Of a DNA stretch of 64,000 bases, positions 1-8,654 are shown one piece after another. Position 1 is the stretch's first letter. Each line of letters opens with the position of its first letter. A model generated the notes under the pieces. It worked only from the letters and a program-made list of their open reading frames with translations. It was not told where the DNA came from and made no database searches. A program made the translations under genes and the position numbers. Origin of the DNA: Phycisphaeraceae bacterium (GTDB lineage: Bacteria > Planctomycetota > Phycisphaerae > Phycisphaerales > UBA1924); NCBI GenBank assembly GCA_019636845.1, contig JAHBWV010000001.1:930001-994000 (forward strand). The letters are read 5' to 3'.

Positions 1-498
1 TTGTCGGCGTGGATGCGTGGGAGCGAGGGGTTTGCTTCGGCGAGTGCTGGAGTTGATCAGCGGACGATGGAGTGGCTGCTGCGAGTTGCGGATGGATCTC
101 CGGGTGTGCTGATGGGGGGGCTGGCTTGTGGGATGGGTGAGTGGGGGCCGCGGATTCTGCCGATGCTGGACCGTGTGATGTCGGGTGAGTTTGTGGTCGA
201 GCTCGGGCCGGCGATGGCGTCGATTGCGGAGGAGATCGCGGCGGCACAGGTGGCGGCGAATCCGAACGCGAGCAAGGAGCAGGCGAACAAGGAGGCGGGT
301 CGGCTGGTGCTGGGTGTGGCGGCGGAGCGGCTGCGTTCGCGGGTTCGATCGGTTGAGGGTGATGCGCAGCGGCTGGAGCGAGTGTGCGATGCGGTGGATG
401 CGATCCGCGAGGCCGACCGCCTGATGGATGCGAACGTGAACCTCGTGTTCCTGATGGAATCGACGGTGGTGGGGATTACGAGGGCGATGTCGAGTTAG
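1..498 (+). CDS. Probable DNA polymerase III delta' subunit, C-terminal part (5' truncated by window)
   Basis: Reading frame open from the window edge, so the true start lies upstream. The visible 165 residues are helical. Near residue 26 is 'LLRVADGSPGVLM', like the 'a.gspG.al' segment that follows the AAA+ region of clamp-loader delta'. Near the end is 'DANVNLVFLMESTV', like the 'NAN..l.lE.l' helix that closes the HolB C-terminal domain. Such proteins help load the beta clamp on DNA. The assignment rests on these two short resemblances. No ATPase motif is in view, so a different helical protein is possible. The gene ends 15 bp before the convergent fliS stop. Confidence 0.5.
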   Translation: MSAWMRGSEGFASASAGVDQRTMEWLLRVADGSPGVLMGGLACGMGEWGPRILPMLDRVMSGEFVVELGPAMASIAEEIAAAQVAANPNASKEQANKEAGRLVLGVAAERLRSRVRSVEGDAQRLERVCDAVDAIREADRLMDANVNLVFLMESTVVGITRAMSS

Positions 499-513
499 AT
501 CGCGTCGTTCGGT

Positions 514-960
514 TCAGCCCTGGGCTGCGAGGGCTGCTGGAGTGGGCGCTCGGTTTGTGCTCTCTCTCTCGGCACGGACCTTCTGCATCGCCATCTGCCA
601 TGTCTCGCGCTCGAACTCGATGAGACCGAGGACCTTTCGGAGGCGATTGGTGTCTCGTGAGAAGGAGGCGTCGACGAGTTCGGCGTAGAGGAACGAGTAG
701 AGCGACTGGACACGCTCGACGAGTTCTGGGGCCTGCTCGGGGCGGACACCTGTGAGCAGTTCCATGATGATCGCGCGGCATTGCGAGATGCCGTTGAAGG
801 ATCGCTCGTAGTCCTTGGCTTCGAGGCCGTCGATTCCCTGGCGGAGGAAGCGTGCGGCTCCGTCGAGGAGCATGAGGCGTAGCTCTTCCGGGCTTGCGGT
901 CATGACCCTGGTCTTGAGGTAGGCGTTGGCCTGATTCGAGAGGGTTTGTGTGGCGGTCAT
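514..960 (-). CDS. fliS: Flagellar export chaperone FliS
   Basis: 148 residues, close to the usual 130-150 of FliS. The start 'MTATQTLSNQANAYLKTRVMTASPEELRLMLLDGA' region carries the FliS hallmarks: a Y..t.v.tasPeeL..mLydga block, followed by a helical bundle with 'LTGVRPEQAPELVERVQSLY'. FliS binds the C-terminal part of flagellin in the cytoplasm and keeps it unpolymerised until export. It lies just downstream of fliD on the same strand (88 bp gap), the common fliD-fliS order. The same frame stays open far upstream of the ATG, but that extension is low-complexity Ser/Pro/Arg sequence antisense to fliD and is not coding. The C-terminus is Ala/Pro rich. Confidence 0.9.
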   Translation of the reverse strand: MTATQTLSNQANAYLKTRVMTASPEELRLMLLDGAARFLRQGIDGLEAKDYERSFNGISQCRAIIMELLTGVRPEQAPELVERVQSLYSFLYAELVDASFSRDTNRLRKVLGLIEFERETWQMAMQKVRAERESTNRAPTPAALAAQG

Positions 961-1048
961 GCGGTGCTTATCGGCGGTTGGATGGTCGGGGTTGAGGAGC
1001 CGGGTGGTTGGCTCGGCGCGTGTTCTGCGCGTGGGTGTCGCGGCGGTG

Positions 1049-3913
1049 CTAGCCGATGAGCCCGATCTGCGAGATCGTGCTCTGTTGGGACTGGAGTTGC
1101 GCGATGGCCTGTTCCATGGCAACGAACTGGGCCTGGAGGACCTGGCGGCGTGAGGCGAGCCGAACGTCGATCTCGGCGATGCGCTTGTTCTGGAACTCGA
1201 TCTGGGTGTCGATGGAGCGTTTGCGGCCGGTGAGGATGCCGCTGACGGAGTCGATGTAGGTGTTTGCGAGGCGTTCGATCTTTCCTGCGAGTCCGAGGAC
1301 TGAGAACGGCCCCTCGGGGTTCTGGATCTTGACCTTGATGCCGTTGCCGAGGTCTTCGTACTGCTCGGCATCGCCCTGTGTGTATCCGGCGAGGACCTGC
1401 TCGACGGAAGCGGGATCGGTGGCGAGGGCGTTTCTGAGGCGTTCCTCGTCGAGTTCGAGTCGTGAGCCGGAGCCGACGCGGACGCCGAGATCGGCGAGAT
1501 CGTCGTATGTGCCGGAGGCGCCGATCGCCTTGCTCTGGATGGTGGTGAGGAGACTGCGGCGGAGCGACTGCGAGGTCTGGTCGCCGAGGAGCGCGCCCTT
1601 AGTCTTGGTCTCCTGGTTGTATTTGCTCTGGTCGTCGATTCGCGTGAGGACGGTGTTGAAGGCGTCGATGAAGGCGCGGATCTCTGTGACGATGGAGTCG
1701 GTGTTTTGTGAGACGGAGATGCGGACGGGGTTCTCGGAGACGCCGACGGCGTCGATCGTGAGTCCGGTGACGACGTTCGAGAAGGTGTTGCTGGAGCTGG
1801 TGAGGAGCAGGCCGTTGGCGGCGTTTGAGCCGCCGAAGATGATGCGGGCGTCGCTGCCTTTTTCGATGGTGGTGAGTCCGAGGTCGAGTGTTCCGCTGTC
1901 GAAGAGGACGCGGCCTGCGCTGCCGCTGGTCTTTGAGGTGAGCGAGAGTCTGAAGGGCTTTGAGCCGGTGCCGTCGTTGACGATGGAGGCGGCGAGTTGG
2001 ATGCCCGCGGAGTTGATCTTGTTGGCGACATCCTGGAGGGTGTCGTCGGCGTCGATCTCGACGGTGCGCTCGTAAGAGCCGTCGATCTTGTTGTCCGGTC
2101 CGACGTCCTTCGCTTCGCCGGCGATGCGGAGTGCGGCGGCGACGCCGCCGGAGCGGTCGGTGATCTTGATCTTGGATGATCCTGGTGTTTGTCCGTCGGG
2201 GATGTTCTCGTAGATCTCGATTCCATCGCCGTTGGCGTTGATGCGTGCGCGGACGCGGAGGCCAGCGCCGGATGCGCTCGAGTTGATCTCTGCGACAAGT
2301 TGCCCGACGTTCTTGGTGTCGTTGCCGATGTCGATGTCTACGGTGCCGCCGGTGGAGTCTCGGATCTCGAAGACGCCGGTGCCGATGCCTTTGCCCTGGT
2401 TGAGCGTGGAGACGAGGGTGGAGGCGGTGACGTAGGCGTGCTGGAGGTTTTTGCCGGTGACGGTCGCGGCGTTTGTGCCGGTGGTGCTGATTCCGAGCGA
2501 GGTCGCGGCTGCGCCGGAGATAACGAGTTGGCTGCTGCCCGCGGTGTTGTCCTTGATCTGGAGCCCAGTGCCCGAGGCGTTCATGGTGACGGAGACCTTC
2601 GGTCCTCCGCCGGCGAGGGTTCCCGAGGCGTTCTGGATCGCGGAGATGATGTCGTCGATGGTGCTGTCGGCGGAGAGCGTGAGGTTGAATGTCGAGCCGT
2701 CGCGCAGGGTGAAGTCGATCGCTCCGTCAGAGCCGAGACCGGAGCCGCCGTTGATGTTGCGTGTGAGCGTGCTGTTCATGCCGGCGAGCACGCGCGATCC
2801 GTTGAGCGTGCCCGTGGCGGGCGAGGGCGTGAGGATGCCGAGGTCTTTGGCGGTGGAGCCGGTGCCGGTCTCTGTGACGGCGATTGTGCGTGTGCCCTGA
2901 TCGTCGATGATCTGGAGGCGAGAGCCGTCCGGCGCGATCGAGGCCTGGATGTCGGAGAACCCGGCAGCGGCGAGGGCCTCGTTGATGCGTGTGAGGACCT
3001 GGCCGACGGTGGAGGCGGCGCCCTCGGTCTGGGTGCCTCCGGAGTTGAACTTGGGACCGATGTTCACCTGGACGTTCGTGGAGCCGTCGATGGTGATCCG
3101 GAAGTCTGAGCGTGCGGCACCGATCGCGTCTGAGATAAAGACGCCGTTGCCGTCGTTGAGCGAGCCGAGTGCGGTGTCCTGGCCGATCGAGTAGACGATG
3201 GAGCCGGCGATGCTGCCGGTTCCTGTTCCTGCGATACCGAGACTGGTTGCGGTGGTGGAGCCGACGGCGTCTGCGACGGAGATGGAGCCCCCTGCCTTGT
3301 CGGAGACGATGAATCTGCCGCCTTCGACGCGGGCGGTCACGGCTAGACCGGCCGCGCCGTTGATGGCATCGAGCACTTCGGAGACTGTGCCTGCGGTTGA
3401 GAGGTCGATGGTTTGTGAGCCGCCGACGGAGTCTGTGATGACGATTTTGCCTCTGGAGACGCCGTCACCACCGTTGAGATCCGCGAGTGCGGTGTCACGA
3501 ACGAGGCCGCCCGCTGCGGACTCAAATGTGAGGGTGGTGGCGCCTACGGACGTTGAATCTTTGTTGGCGAAGCCCTTAGAGAGCATCTGCTGGGTGCTGA
3601 CCAGTCGATCGACGATGAACTGATACGTTCCGGGTGCGGCTGAGTTTGATGCGGTTGCTTTGAGGACTGAGCCGTCGCTGGTGGTGGCCTGCTTGCTCTG
3701 GAGTGACTTTGCGGTGCGGAACTTGGTGGCGATGGTCTTGAGTGCGTTGAGTCGAGAGTTGAGGTCGAGGTAGGCGGTCTGCTGGAGTTGCAAGCCGAAG
3801 ACGCGCGACTGGGCGAACTGCTTGGGCTTGGCCTCGATGCTGAGAATCTGGTTGATGAGCGAGCCGGTGTTGATGCCGCTGATGAGGCCGACTCCGGTGG
3901 ATATGCCTGACAT
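1049..3913 (-). CDS. fliD: Flagellar hook-associated protein 2 (filament cap) FliD, enlarged
   Basis: 954 residues, about twice the enterobacterial protein. The N-terminus 'SGISTGVGLISGINTGSLINQIL' is the FliD D0 start, and the C-terminal about 250 residues give the FliD_C coiled-coil region with 'MEQAIAQLQSQQSTISQI'. Between them lie at least four flagellin-IN-like modules, each starting with 'L..LN.G.GV' plus a beta-rich stretch and ending near 'LGI' (residues about 130-245, 245-365, 370-470, 480-600). The cap sits at the filament tip and folds exported flagellin. ATG has a strong ribosome site (AGGAGGG, 7 bases upstream). fliS follows and the pair is probably co-transcribed. Confidence 0.92.
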   Translation of the reverse strand: MSGISTGVGLISGINTGSLINQILSIEAKPKQFAQSRVFGLQLQQTAYLDLNSRLNALKTIATKFRTAKSLQSKQATTSDGSVLKATASNSAAPGTYQFIVDRLVSTQQMLSKGFANKDSTSVGATTLTFESAAGGLVRDTALADLNGGDGVSRGKIVITDSVGGSQTIDLSTAGTVSEVLDAINGAAGLAVTARVEGGRFIVSDKAGGSISVADAVGSTTATSLGIAGTGTGSIAGSIVYSIGQDTALGSLNDGNGVFISDAIGAARSDFRITIDGSTNVQVNIGPKFNSGGTQTEGAASTVGQVLTRINEALAAAGFSDIQASIAPDGSRLQIIDDQGTRTIAVTETGTGSTAKDLGILTPSPATGTLNGSRVLAGMNSTLTRNINGGSGLGSDGAIDFTLRDGSTFNLTLSADSTIDDIISAIQNASGTLAGGGPKVSVTMNASGTGLQIKDNTAGSSQLVISGAAATSLGISTTGTNAATVTGKNLQHAYVTASTLVSTLNQGKGIGTGVFEIRDSTGGTVDIDIGNDTKNVGQLVAEINSSASGAGLRVRARINANGDGIEIYENIPDGQTPGSSKIKITDRSGGVAAALRIAGEAKDVGPDNKIDGSYERTVEIDADDTLQDVANKINSAGIQLAASIVNDGTGSKPFRLSLTSKTSGSAGRVLFDSGTLDLGLTTIEKGSDARIIFGGSNAANGLLLTSSSNTFSNVVTGLTIDAVGVSENPVRISVSQNTDSIVTEIRAFIDAFNTVLTRIDDQSKYNQETKTKGALLGDQTSQSLRRSLLTTIQSKAIGASGTYDDLADLGVRVGSGSRLELDEERLRNALATDPASVEQVLAGYTQGDAEQYEDLGNGIKVKIQNPEGPFSVLGLAGKIERLANTYIDSVSGILTGRKRSIDTQIEFQNKRIAEIDVRLASRRQVLQAQFVAMEQAIAQLQSQQSTISQIGLIG

Positions 3914-4199
3914 GGCGGTCCCTCCTGGTCAGGGAACTGGCAAGCGGAGCGCCAGGCCTTCACAGGCCTTGAATCGGCGTTCCGATACCCTTATCTCCAT
4001 GCCTCGCGGCGAGTTGGCTCGATGTGCCTCGGACTGAGGTGTTTGGATTCGAGCGGCACAATTTGCGCGTTCTGGGCATCAAGACGGGTGAGGGGTGTGC
4101 CGCACGTTGCATGCCAGCGGGTGGGAAGTGCGAACACAACGCGAGCGCGCCCGTACTGAAGGCCGATAGCATCTGGTGTAGTGAGCGTGTGGACAGATT

Positions 4200-4886
4200 A
4201 TGAGTGAGCCGTTTTTGCCAATTGATCCGCCTCCGATGCCGCGTGCTTTGCGGGGCGTTGTGCTTGTCGGGAGCGTCGGGGTTTTGTTGAGCGCGGTTGC
4301 GGGTCTCTACCTGTCGTTGGGTGCGGATCCATCCCCGCAGTGGGGGGCATTTGGATACGAGGTTGTGATCGCGGCCTCCGCGATTTTCGGCGTGTTGCTT
4401 GGGCTGGGTCGATTCCGTGCGGGGAGCGGGCTTTGCGCTGGTCTTGTTGCGTTGGCGTGGTTTGTGGGTACGGGTATGGGGCGTTTGCCGTTCCACTCTT
4501 CGCCACGGGGTGTGGTGACTGATCCGTGGTTTGTGGGGCGTGTGGTGGCGGCGGGGCTGGTTGCCGGCTCGGGTGCGTTGGGGGTGTTGGTGCGTGATGC
4601 AAGGGCATGGAGGCATCTGATCGTCGGCGGGATGCTCCTTGCGCCGGTCGGCGTGTTTGTTGTGTACTGGTTTGGGATGGGTGGTGGGTGGCTTGGAAGT
4701 GCTCAGACGGGGGCGGCCGAGGTGATCAAGAACTGCGTGTTGTTCGTGGTCGTGCTTGTGCTTGGGGGGATGTTCTGTTTCGGGGCGGACGCGGTGATTC
4801 GTGCGTTCGGGTACGGCGTTCCGGCCGGGCAGCCCGGCGCAGCGGCGCCGCCCACGCCGAAAGGCGCGGGCCGCGTCTCCGAATGA
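4200..4886 (+). CDS. Predicted inner-membrane protein, function unknown
   Basis: 228 residues with about six hydrophobic segments: roughly 19-41, 50-70, 80-97, 110-130, 139-160 and 178-203. A short Pro-rich N-terminus and a Pro/Ala/Gly-rich C-terminal tail are probably cytoplasmic. No family motif was recognised. It ends 9 bp before the next gene on the same strand, and the two may be co-transcribed. The 286 bp upstream separate it from the divergent fliD and must hold both promoters, but no clear promoter boxes are visible. Confidence 0.75.
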   Translation: MSEPFLPIDPPPMPRALRGVVLVGSVGVLLSAVAGLYLSLGADPSPQWGAFGYEVVIAASAIFGVLLGLGRFRAGSGLCAGLVALAWFVGTGMGRLPFHSSPRGVVTDPWFVGRVVAAGLVAGSGALGVLVRDARAWRHLIVGGMLLAPVGVFVVYWFGMGGGWLGSAQTGAAEVIKNCVLFVVVLVLGGMFCFGADAVIRAFGYGVPAGQPGAAAPPTPKGAGRVSE

Positions 4887-4895
4887 TCGTGCATC

Positions 4896-5588
4896 ATGCT
4901 CGAGATCTGGATTTTCACGCTCGTTCTGGCGTTCGCCTTTGTTGTGATCGCGTTCCTGGCCGTGCGCGGGCACTTTCGACGTCAGAAGAAGTCGAGTGAG
5001 TTGACGACGACGCACATCCGGATGATCACGGAGCGTGTGCGTCCGGTGGGTCGTCTGGTGGGTCTTGAGGTGTGCGCGAAAGAGATCGTGACGGCGACCG
5101 CGGGGATCGGTTGGCTGCCGCCTTTGCTGGTGAGTCAGGCGAAGATCGCGATGATCTTTCACTTTGAGAAGCAGTACGGAGTGGATCTCTCGAGTCTGGG
5201 GCCGGATCGGGTCCGTGAGCGGCGTGACGGATCGGTTGAGGTTAGCCTGCCGCCGGTCGAGGGGATGTTGCGGCTGCTTGATGTGACTCCGTATGACATT
5301 CAGGACGGGCGAGTGTTCGGTCTGGTGGATGTGGTGCCGATGAATGCGGCACGGCAGACCGCGTTGATGCAGCGTGCGCAGGAGCAGGCGGGGGTGTTGT
5401 TCAGGCAGTCGGACGCGAGGTATATGGAGCAGGCGAGGCGGAGCATTGAGCGTCAGCTTGAGGTGATCCTTGCGCTGGGTGGGCGTCGGCTTGTGATTGT
5501 GTGGGATGAGCGCGAGGCGGAGGCGCGTCAGCCGTCGCTTCTCGACGCAGACTCGGCGGCTGGCGATGTCGCGCGTGTTCCGGCGTGA
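4896..5588 (+). CDS. Membrane-anchored DUF4230-like protein
   Basis: 230 residues. One N-terminal transmembrane anchor (about 4-24, 'IWIFTLVLAFAFVVIAFLAV') followed by a soluble domain. The pattern 'FHFEKQYGVDLSSLGPDRV' then 'GSVEVSLPPVEGMLRLLDVTPYDIQDG' resembles the DUF4230 family, whose function is unknown. A helical stretch around 165-200 (ARQTALMQRAQEQAG...) looks coiled-coil prone. It probably sits outside the inner membrane or faces the cytoplasm depending on topology, which cannot be decided here. It converges with the next gene with 12 bp between stops. Confidence 0.65.
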   Translation: MLEIWIFTLVLAFAFVVIAFLAVRGHFRRQKKSSELTTTHIRMITERVRPVGRLVGLEVCAKEIVTATAGIGWLPPLLVSQAKIAMIFHFEKQYGVDLSSLGPDRVRERRDGSVEVSLPPVEGMLRLLDVTPYDIQDGRVFGLVDVVPMNAARQTALMQRAQEQAGVLFRQSDARYMEQARRSIERQLEVILALGGRRLVIVWDEREAEARQPSLLDADSAAGDVARVPA

Positions 5589-5600
5589 GTGAGCGGATGG

Positions 5601-7445
5601 TCAGCGCTTGGGACGGAGCATGAGTGTCTGGCCTCTGAAGCCATCGGGCGTGGGGCGGAGCTCGGCGACGGTGTCGCCGATGTGCTCGGTGATGAGTTCG
5701 GGCGGGGGGAGGAGGCGTGCCCAGTCGCGCTGGTCAGAGCCCCGGGCTTCGCGGATCTGTTGCTTGAACTCTTCGTCGATCTCGAGTGCGTCGAGCTGTG
5801 CATCGACGATTTTGTCGGCGTTCTGGAGCGACCAGATCGTGTATCGGATTGTTCGCTCGGTGTCCTGGTACTGGTTGAGGACGGCGTCGCCACGGAGCAT
5901 GGTGACGGCGGATCTGAACTCGGGTTGGGCGTTGAGTTGGTCATCACCGGGCGCGCTGAGGCGACGGAGTGCGTCTTCGACGTCGGGGGTCTGGCCGATG
6001 AGGAGCCACTCGGGTGAGATTCCTCCGGCGATACCGATCATGTCCTGCTCGAAGATCTGTGTTCCCTGGAACTCTCGTACCTGGAGGCCGATCTGGGCTC
6101 CGAAAGCGGTGGCGAGGTTGGTGAAGACGAGCGAGTCGGTGATGCGGATGGCGAAGAGGGTTTTCTGGCTGTCGGGGCTGAGGGGCTGGGTGATTGTCTG
6201 CGCGATGTAGATGTCTGAGCCGAGGGCTTCGATGATGGGGAGTGCGATGGGCTCGGCCTGGGCGAGTGCCATGCGGGCTTGTGCGCGTGTGTCTTCGGGG
6301 AGGGTCTCGATGACGCCTCGCGCGATGGCGGGGATGCGTGAGAAATCGACGACGATCTGTGAGATGGCGGAGACGTCGGCGGGGACGAAGGACGGGGTTT
6401 GGAATGAGGGTGTGCCGCGTGAGAGGAGGGAGAGGATTCCCTTTTTCTCGGGGACGAGGATGCCGATGGTTGCCTCGGCCATTGCGGCGGCGGTGTCGAG
6501 TCGGATGCCGAAGCTTGCGGCCTGGATCGAGAGGAGGCCGAGCGTGTCGAACATGATGGTCATGTCGGGCGCGGTTTCGTCCCACTCGCGTTGTTGTGCG
6601 GTGGTGTTTGTGGCGAAGAGTTTCCAGGCATCTCCAGCGCGGAAGAAGACAGTGGCGCCGGCATCGGCGGGGTGCTGGGCGAGACTCTTGATGTAGATGG
6701 TGTCTTCGGCGATTGATGGCCTGCCCGCGTCGGCGGCGCGATCGATGGCTGACTGAACGGAATCGAGCGAGTCTCCTGCGAGATAGGTAGAGCCGAGGCG
6801 GACGATGTGGATGGAGTATGCGCCTGAGTCGGACTCGAAGGGCATCATCATGCCGACGCCGGGGAAATCGAAGTCTTCGTCGTTCGCAGTGTCGGCTTCG
6901 GCATCGGCCTGGCGGATGATGGAGGTGATGTTGTGACCGCTGTGCGGGGTCTGTCGGATCTCTGCGCCGTGCTTGTCGGAGGCGAAATCGCAGACTTTCT
7001 CTATCAGGTCGGCGAACTTATCGGCGTTCTCGCCGAAGTCGGCGAGGAGGATGGCGTCGATCTCGAGGTCGCCTTCGAGCGTGTTGATCTGTGAGGCCAC
7101 GGCGTCGATGGATTGGGCGAAGAACATGGCCATGCCGATGCTGCCGCTGGGGTAGACCATGTCGTCTTTGGTGACGCCGAGTTCCTGGAGCATCTCGTCG
7201 AATCCGGATGCGGCATCCTTTGCGAGCTCCTTGACGAGGGCCTGGATCTCGTTGGTGGACCAGAGCGTTTTCATTCCGGTGCGATCGAACTGGGCCTTGA
7301 GGGCCGCCCAATCTTTCACGGAGACGACGAGCATGGATTCAGTGGGCGCGACATCGGCGATGACGGGATCTGCGGCGTGGCAGAGGCCTGCGAGCAGTGT
7401 GAGGGAAGCGGTGGAGAGCAGGGCGGTCATGGAAGGGCGGCGCAT
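5601..7445 (-). CDS. Large exported protein of unknown function
   Basis: 614 residues with a Sec signal peptide (about 1-25, ending 'GLCHAADP'). The mature part is Asp/Ala/Glu rich, with no transmembrane segment and no catalytic motif that I recognise. The pattern of 'LVVSVKDWAALKAQFDRTGMKTLW' near the N-terminus, repeated aliphatic strands, and segments asking 'FF.AGDAW', resembles the DUF3352-like secreted proteins common in planctomycetes; this is a weak comparison. AGGAG lies six bases before the ATG. It is followed by the protease gene upstream on the same strand (86 bp), so the protease may be transcribed with it. Confidence 0.7.
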   Translation of the reverse strand: MRRPSMTALLSTASLTLLAGLCHAADPVIADVAPTESMLVVSVKDWAALKAQFDRTGMKTLWSTNEIQALVKELAKDAASGFDEMLQELGVTKDDMVYPSGSIGMAMFFAQSIDAVASQINTLEGDLEIDAILLADFGENADKFADLIEKVCDFASDKHGAEIRQTPHSGHNITSIIRQADAEADTANDEDFDFPGVGMMMPFESDSGAYSIHIVRLGSTYLAGDSLDSVQSAIDRAADAGRPSIAEDTIYIKSLAQHPADAGATVFFRAGDAWKLFATNTTAQQREWDETAPDMTIMFDTLGLLSIQAASFGIRLDTAAAMAEATIGILVPEKKGILSLLSRGTPSFQTPSFVPADVSAISQIVVDFSRIPAIARGVIETLPEDTRAQARMALAQAEPIALPIIEALGSDIYIAQTITQPLSPDSQKTLFAIRITDSLVFTNLATAFGAQIGLQVREFQGTQIFEQDMIGIAGGISPEWLLIGQTPDVEDALRRLSAPGDDQLNAQPEFRSAVTMLRGDAVLNQYQDTERTIRYTIWSLQNADKIVDAQLDALEIDEEFKQQIREARGSDQRDWARLLPPPELITEHIGDTVAELRPTPDGFRGQTLMLRPKR

Positions 7446-7531
7446 CGGGTACTCCTGGTCTGCGCCTTGTGTTGCACGTGTCGGCGCGGATGGGGTCGGG
7501 CGTGTGGTGAGGTTTGCGGGGGGGGGCGGGA

Positions 7532-8545
7532 TCAGCGGTTGCCTGCGGTGCTGTCGTCGAGCCCGGGCGTGGGCCCGAAGTTTGTGCGAGCCGGGGGCGG
7601 GGCGTAGGAGAAGCCGGAGTTTGGATTCTCTTTGTCGTATGCGAACGCGTCGCGGTTGCGGATGAAATCGATGATGTAGCGAGCTGGGATGGCGAAGTTG
7701 AGACCCTCGCCGAAGGGAATTCCCATGTTGGTGACGCCGATGACCTCGCCGCGGTCGTTAAAGAGGGGGCCGCCGGAGTTGCCGGGGTTGATCTGGGTGT
7801 CGGTCTGGATGAAGGTGAGCCCCTCGAAGCTGCGCTGGGTTGTGGAGATGACGCCACGGGAGAGGGTTCGTTCGAGGCCGAGCGGGTTGCCGATGGCGAA
7901 GACGGACTGCCCGGCGGCGAGTTCCTCGCGCGACTGGATGTAGACGTGTCTGAAGGGCTTGCCGTCGGGGTGCTTCATTTTGATGAGTGCGAGGTCGGTG
8001 TGGTTGTTGACGGCGATGATCTCGACGTCTTCGACGAGGATGCGGCGGAGTTCTTTCTCGCCCTTTTCCCAGACGGTGCACTTGAGGCGGGATTCTTTCT
8101 GGATGACGTGGGCGTTGGTGATCGCGTAGCCGTCGGGGCTGATGATGAAGCCGGATCCGAGGCCGGAGGGGGTTGAGACCTTGATGACGGCATCGCCGAA
8201 GCGTTCGGCTTGTTCACGCGGGGCACGCTCGGGGAGGTCGAGGGCGACGTGGAAGAGATCTTTGGCGGATGCCTCGGTGGCGAGTTCGTCGCGGCGAGCG
8301 CGGACGATCGAATCGACGCGAGAGCGGGGGATCTCTACGACGGAATGGCCGAGATCGAGCCAGAGCGTCTCGGCGGTTTCCTTGAGGATCGGTGCGGTGA
8401 TGGAGCGTCCGTCGGTGAGGACGAGGGTGTCACCGACGAGCCCGTCTTTGGCGGGTTGGTCGGCGGCGAGGGTCGTGGGGGCGGCGAGCACGGCGGCGAT
8501 GGTGAACGCCGCGAGATGGGTGGGAAGTGAGGGCGTCCGTTGCAT
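7532..8545 (-). CDS. Exported trypsin-like (DegP/HtrA-type) serine protease without PDZ domain
   Basis: 337 residues with a signal peptide (1-28, 'TLAADQ'). The serine-protease domain covers about 115-300, with the complete triad: His146 in 'TNAHVI', Asp184 in 'HTDLALIKM' and Ser257 in 'GNSGGP'. Ahead of it, residues 36-85 form a small beta unit ('DTLVLTDGRSITAPIL...LWLDLG'), probably a substrate or surface contact module. No PDZ domain follows; the protein ends in a Pro-rich tail. Its role is probably periplasmic protein quality control or processing. It is divergent from the VCBS-repeat gene with 109 bp between starts, a likely two-way promoter region. Confidence 0.88.
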   Translation of the reverse strand: MQRTPSLPTHLAAFTIAAVLAAPTTLAADQPAKDGLVGDTLVLTDGRSITAPILKETAETLWLDLGHSVVEIPRSRVDSIVRARRDELATEASAKDLFHVALDLPERAPREQAERFGDAVIKVSTPSGLGSGFIISPDGYAITNAHVIQKESRLKCTVWEKGEKELRRILVEDVEIIAVNNHTDLALIKMKHPDGKPFRHVYIQSREELAAGQSVFAIGNPLGLERTLSRGVISTTQRSFEGLTFIQTDTQINPGNSGGPLFNDRGEVIGVTNMGIPFGEGLNFAIPARYIIDFIRNRDAFAYDKENPNSGFSYAPPPARTNFGPTPGLDDSTAGNR

Positions 8546-8654
8546 CAGTGCGTTCTCCCGATTGGTCGCGGCTCGTTGGCTGAGCCACTACAGTGTATCG
8601 TGCGTGCGAGCCGTTCGGTTCGCACTTTGGTCCCGCCCGCAAAAGGGAGGCAGC

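Noticed and set aside
514..2298. A 594-codon minus-strand open frame that includes fliS
   Set aside because: Only its last 148 codons are FliS-like; the rest is Ser/Pro/Arg-rich sequence antisense to a fliD frame.
3960..5162. A 400-codon minus-strand open frame
   Set aside because: Arg/His/Pro-rich shadow of the two membrane-protein genes on the other strand; no domain pattern.
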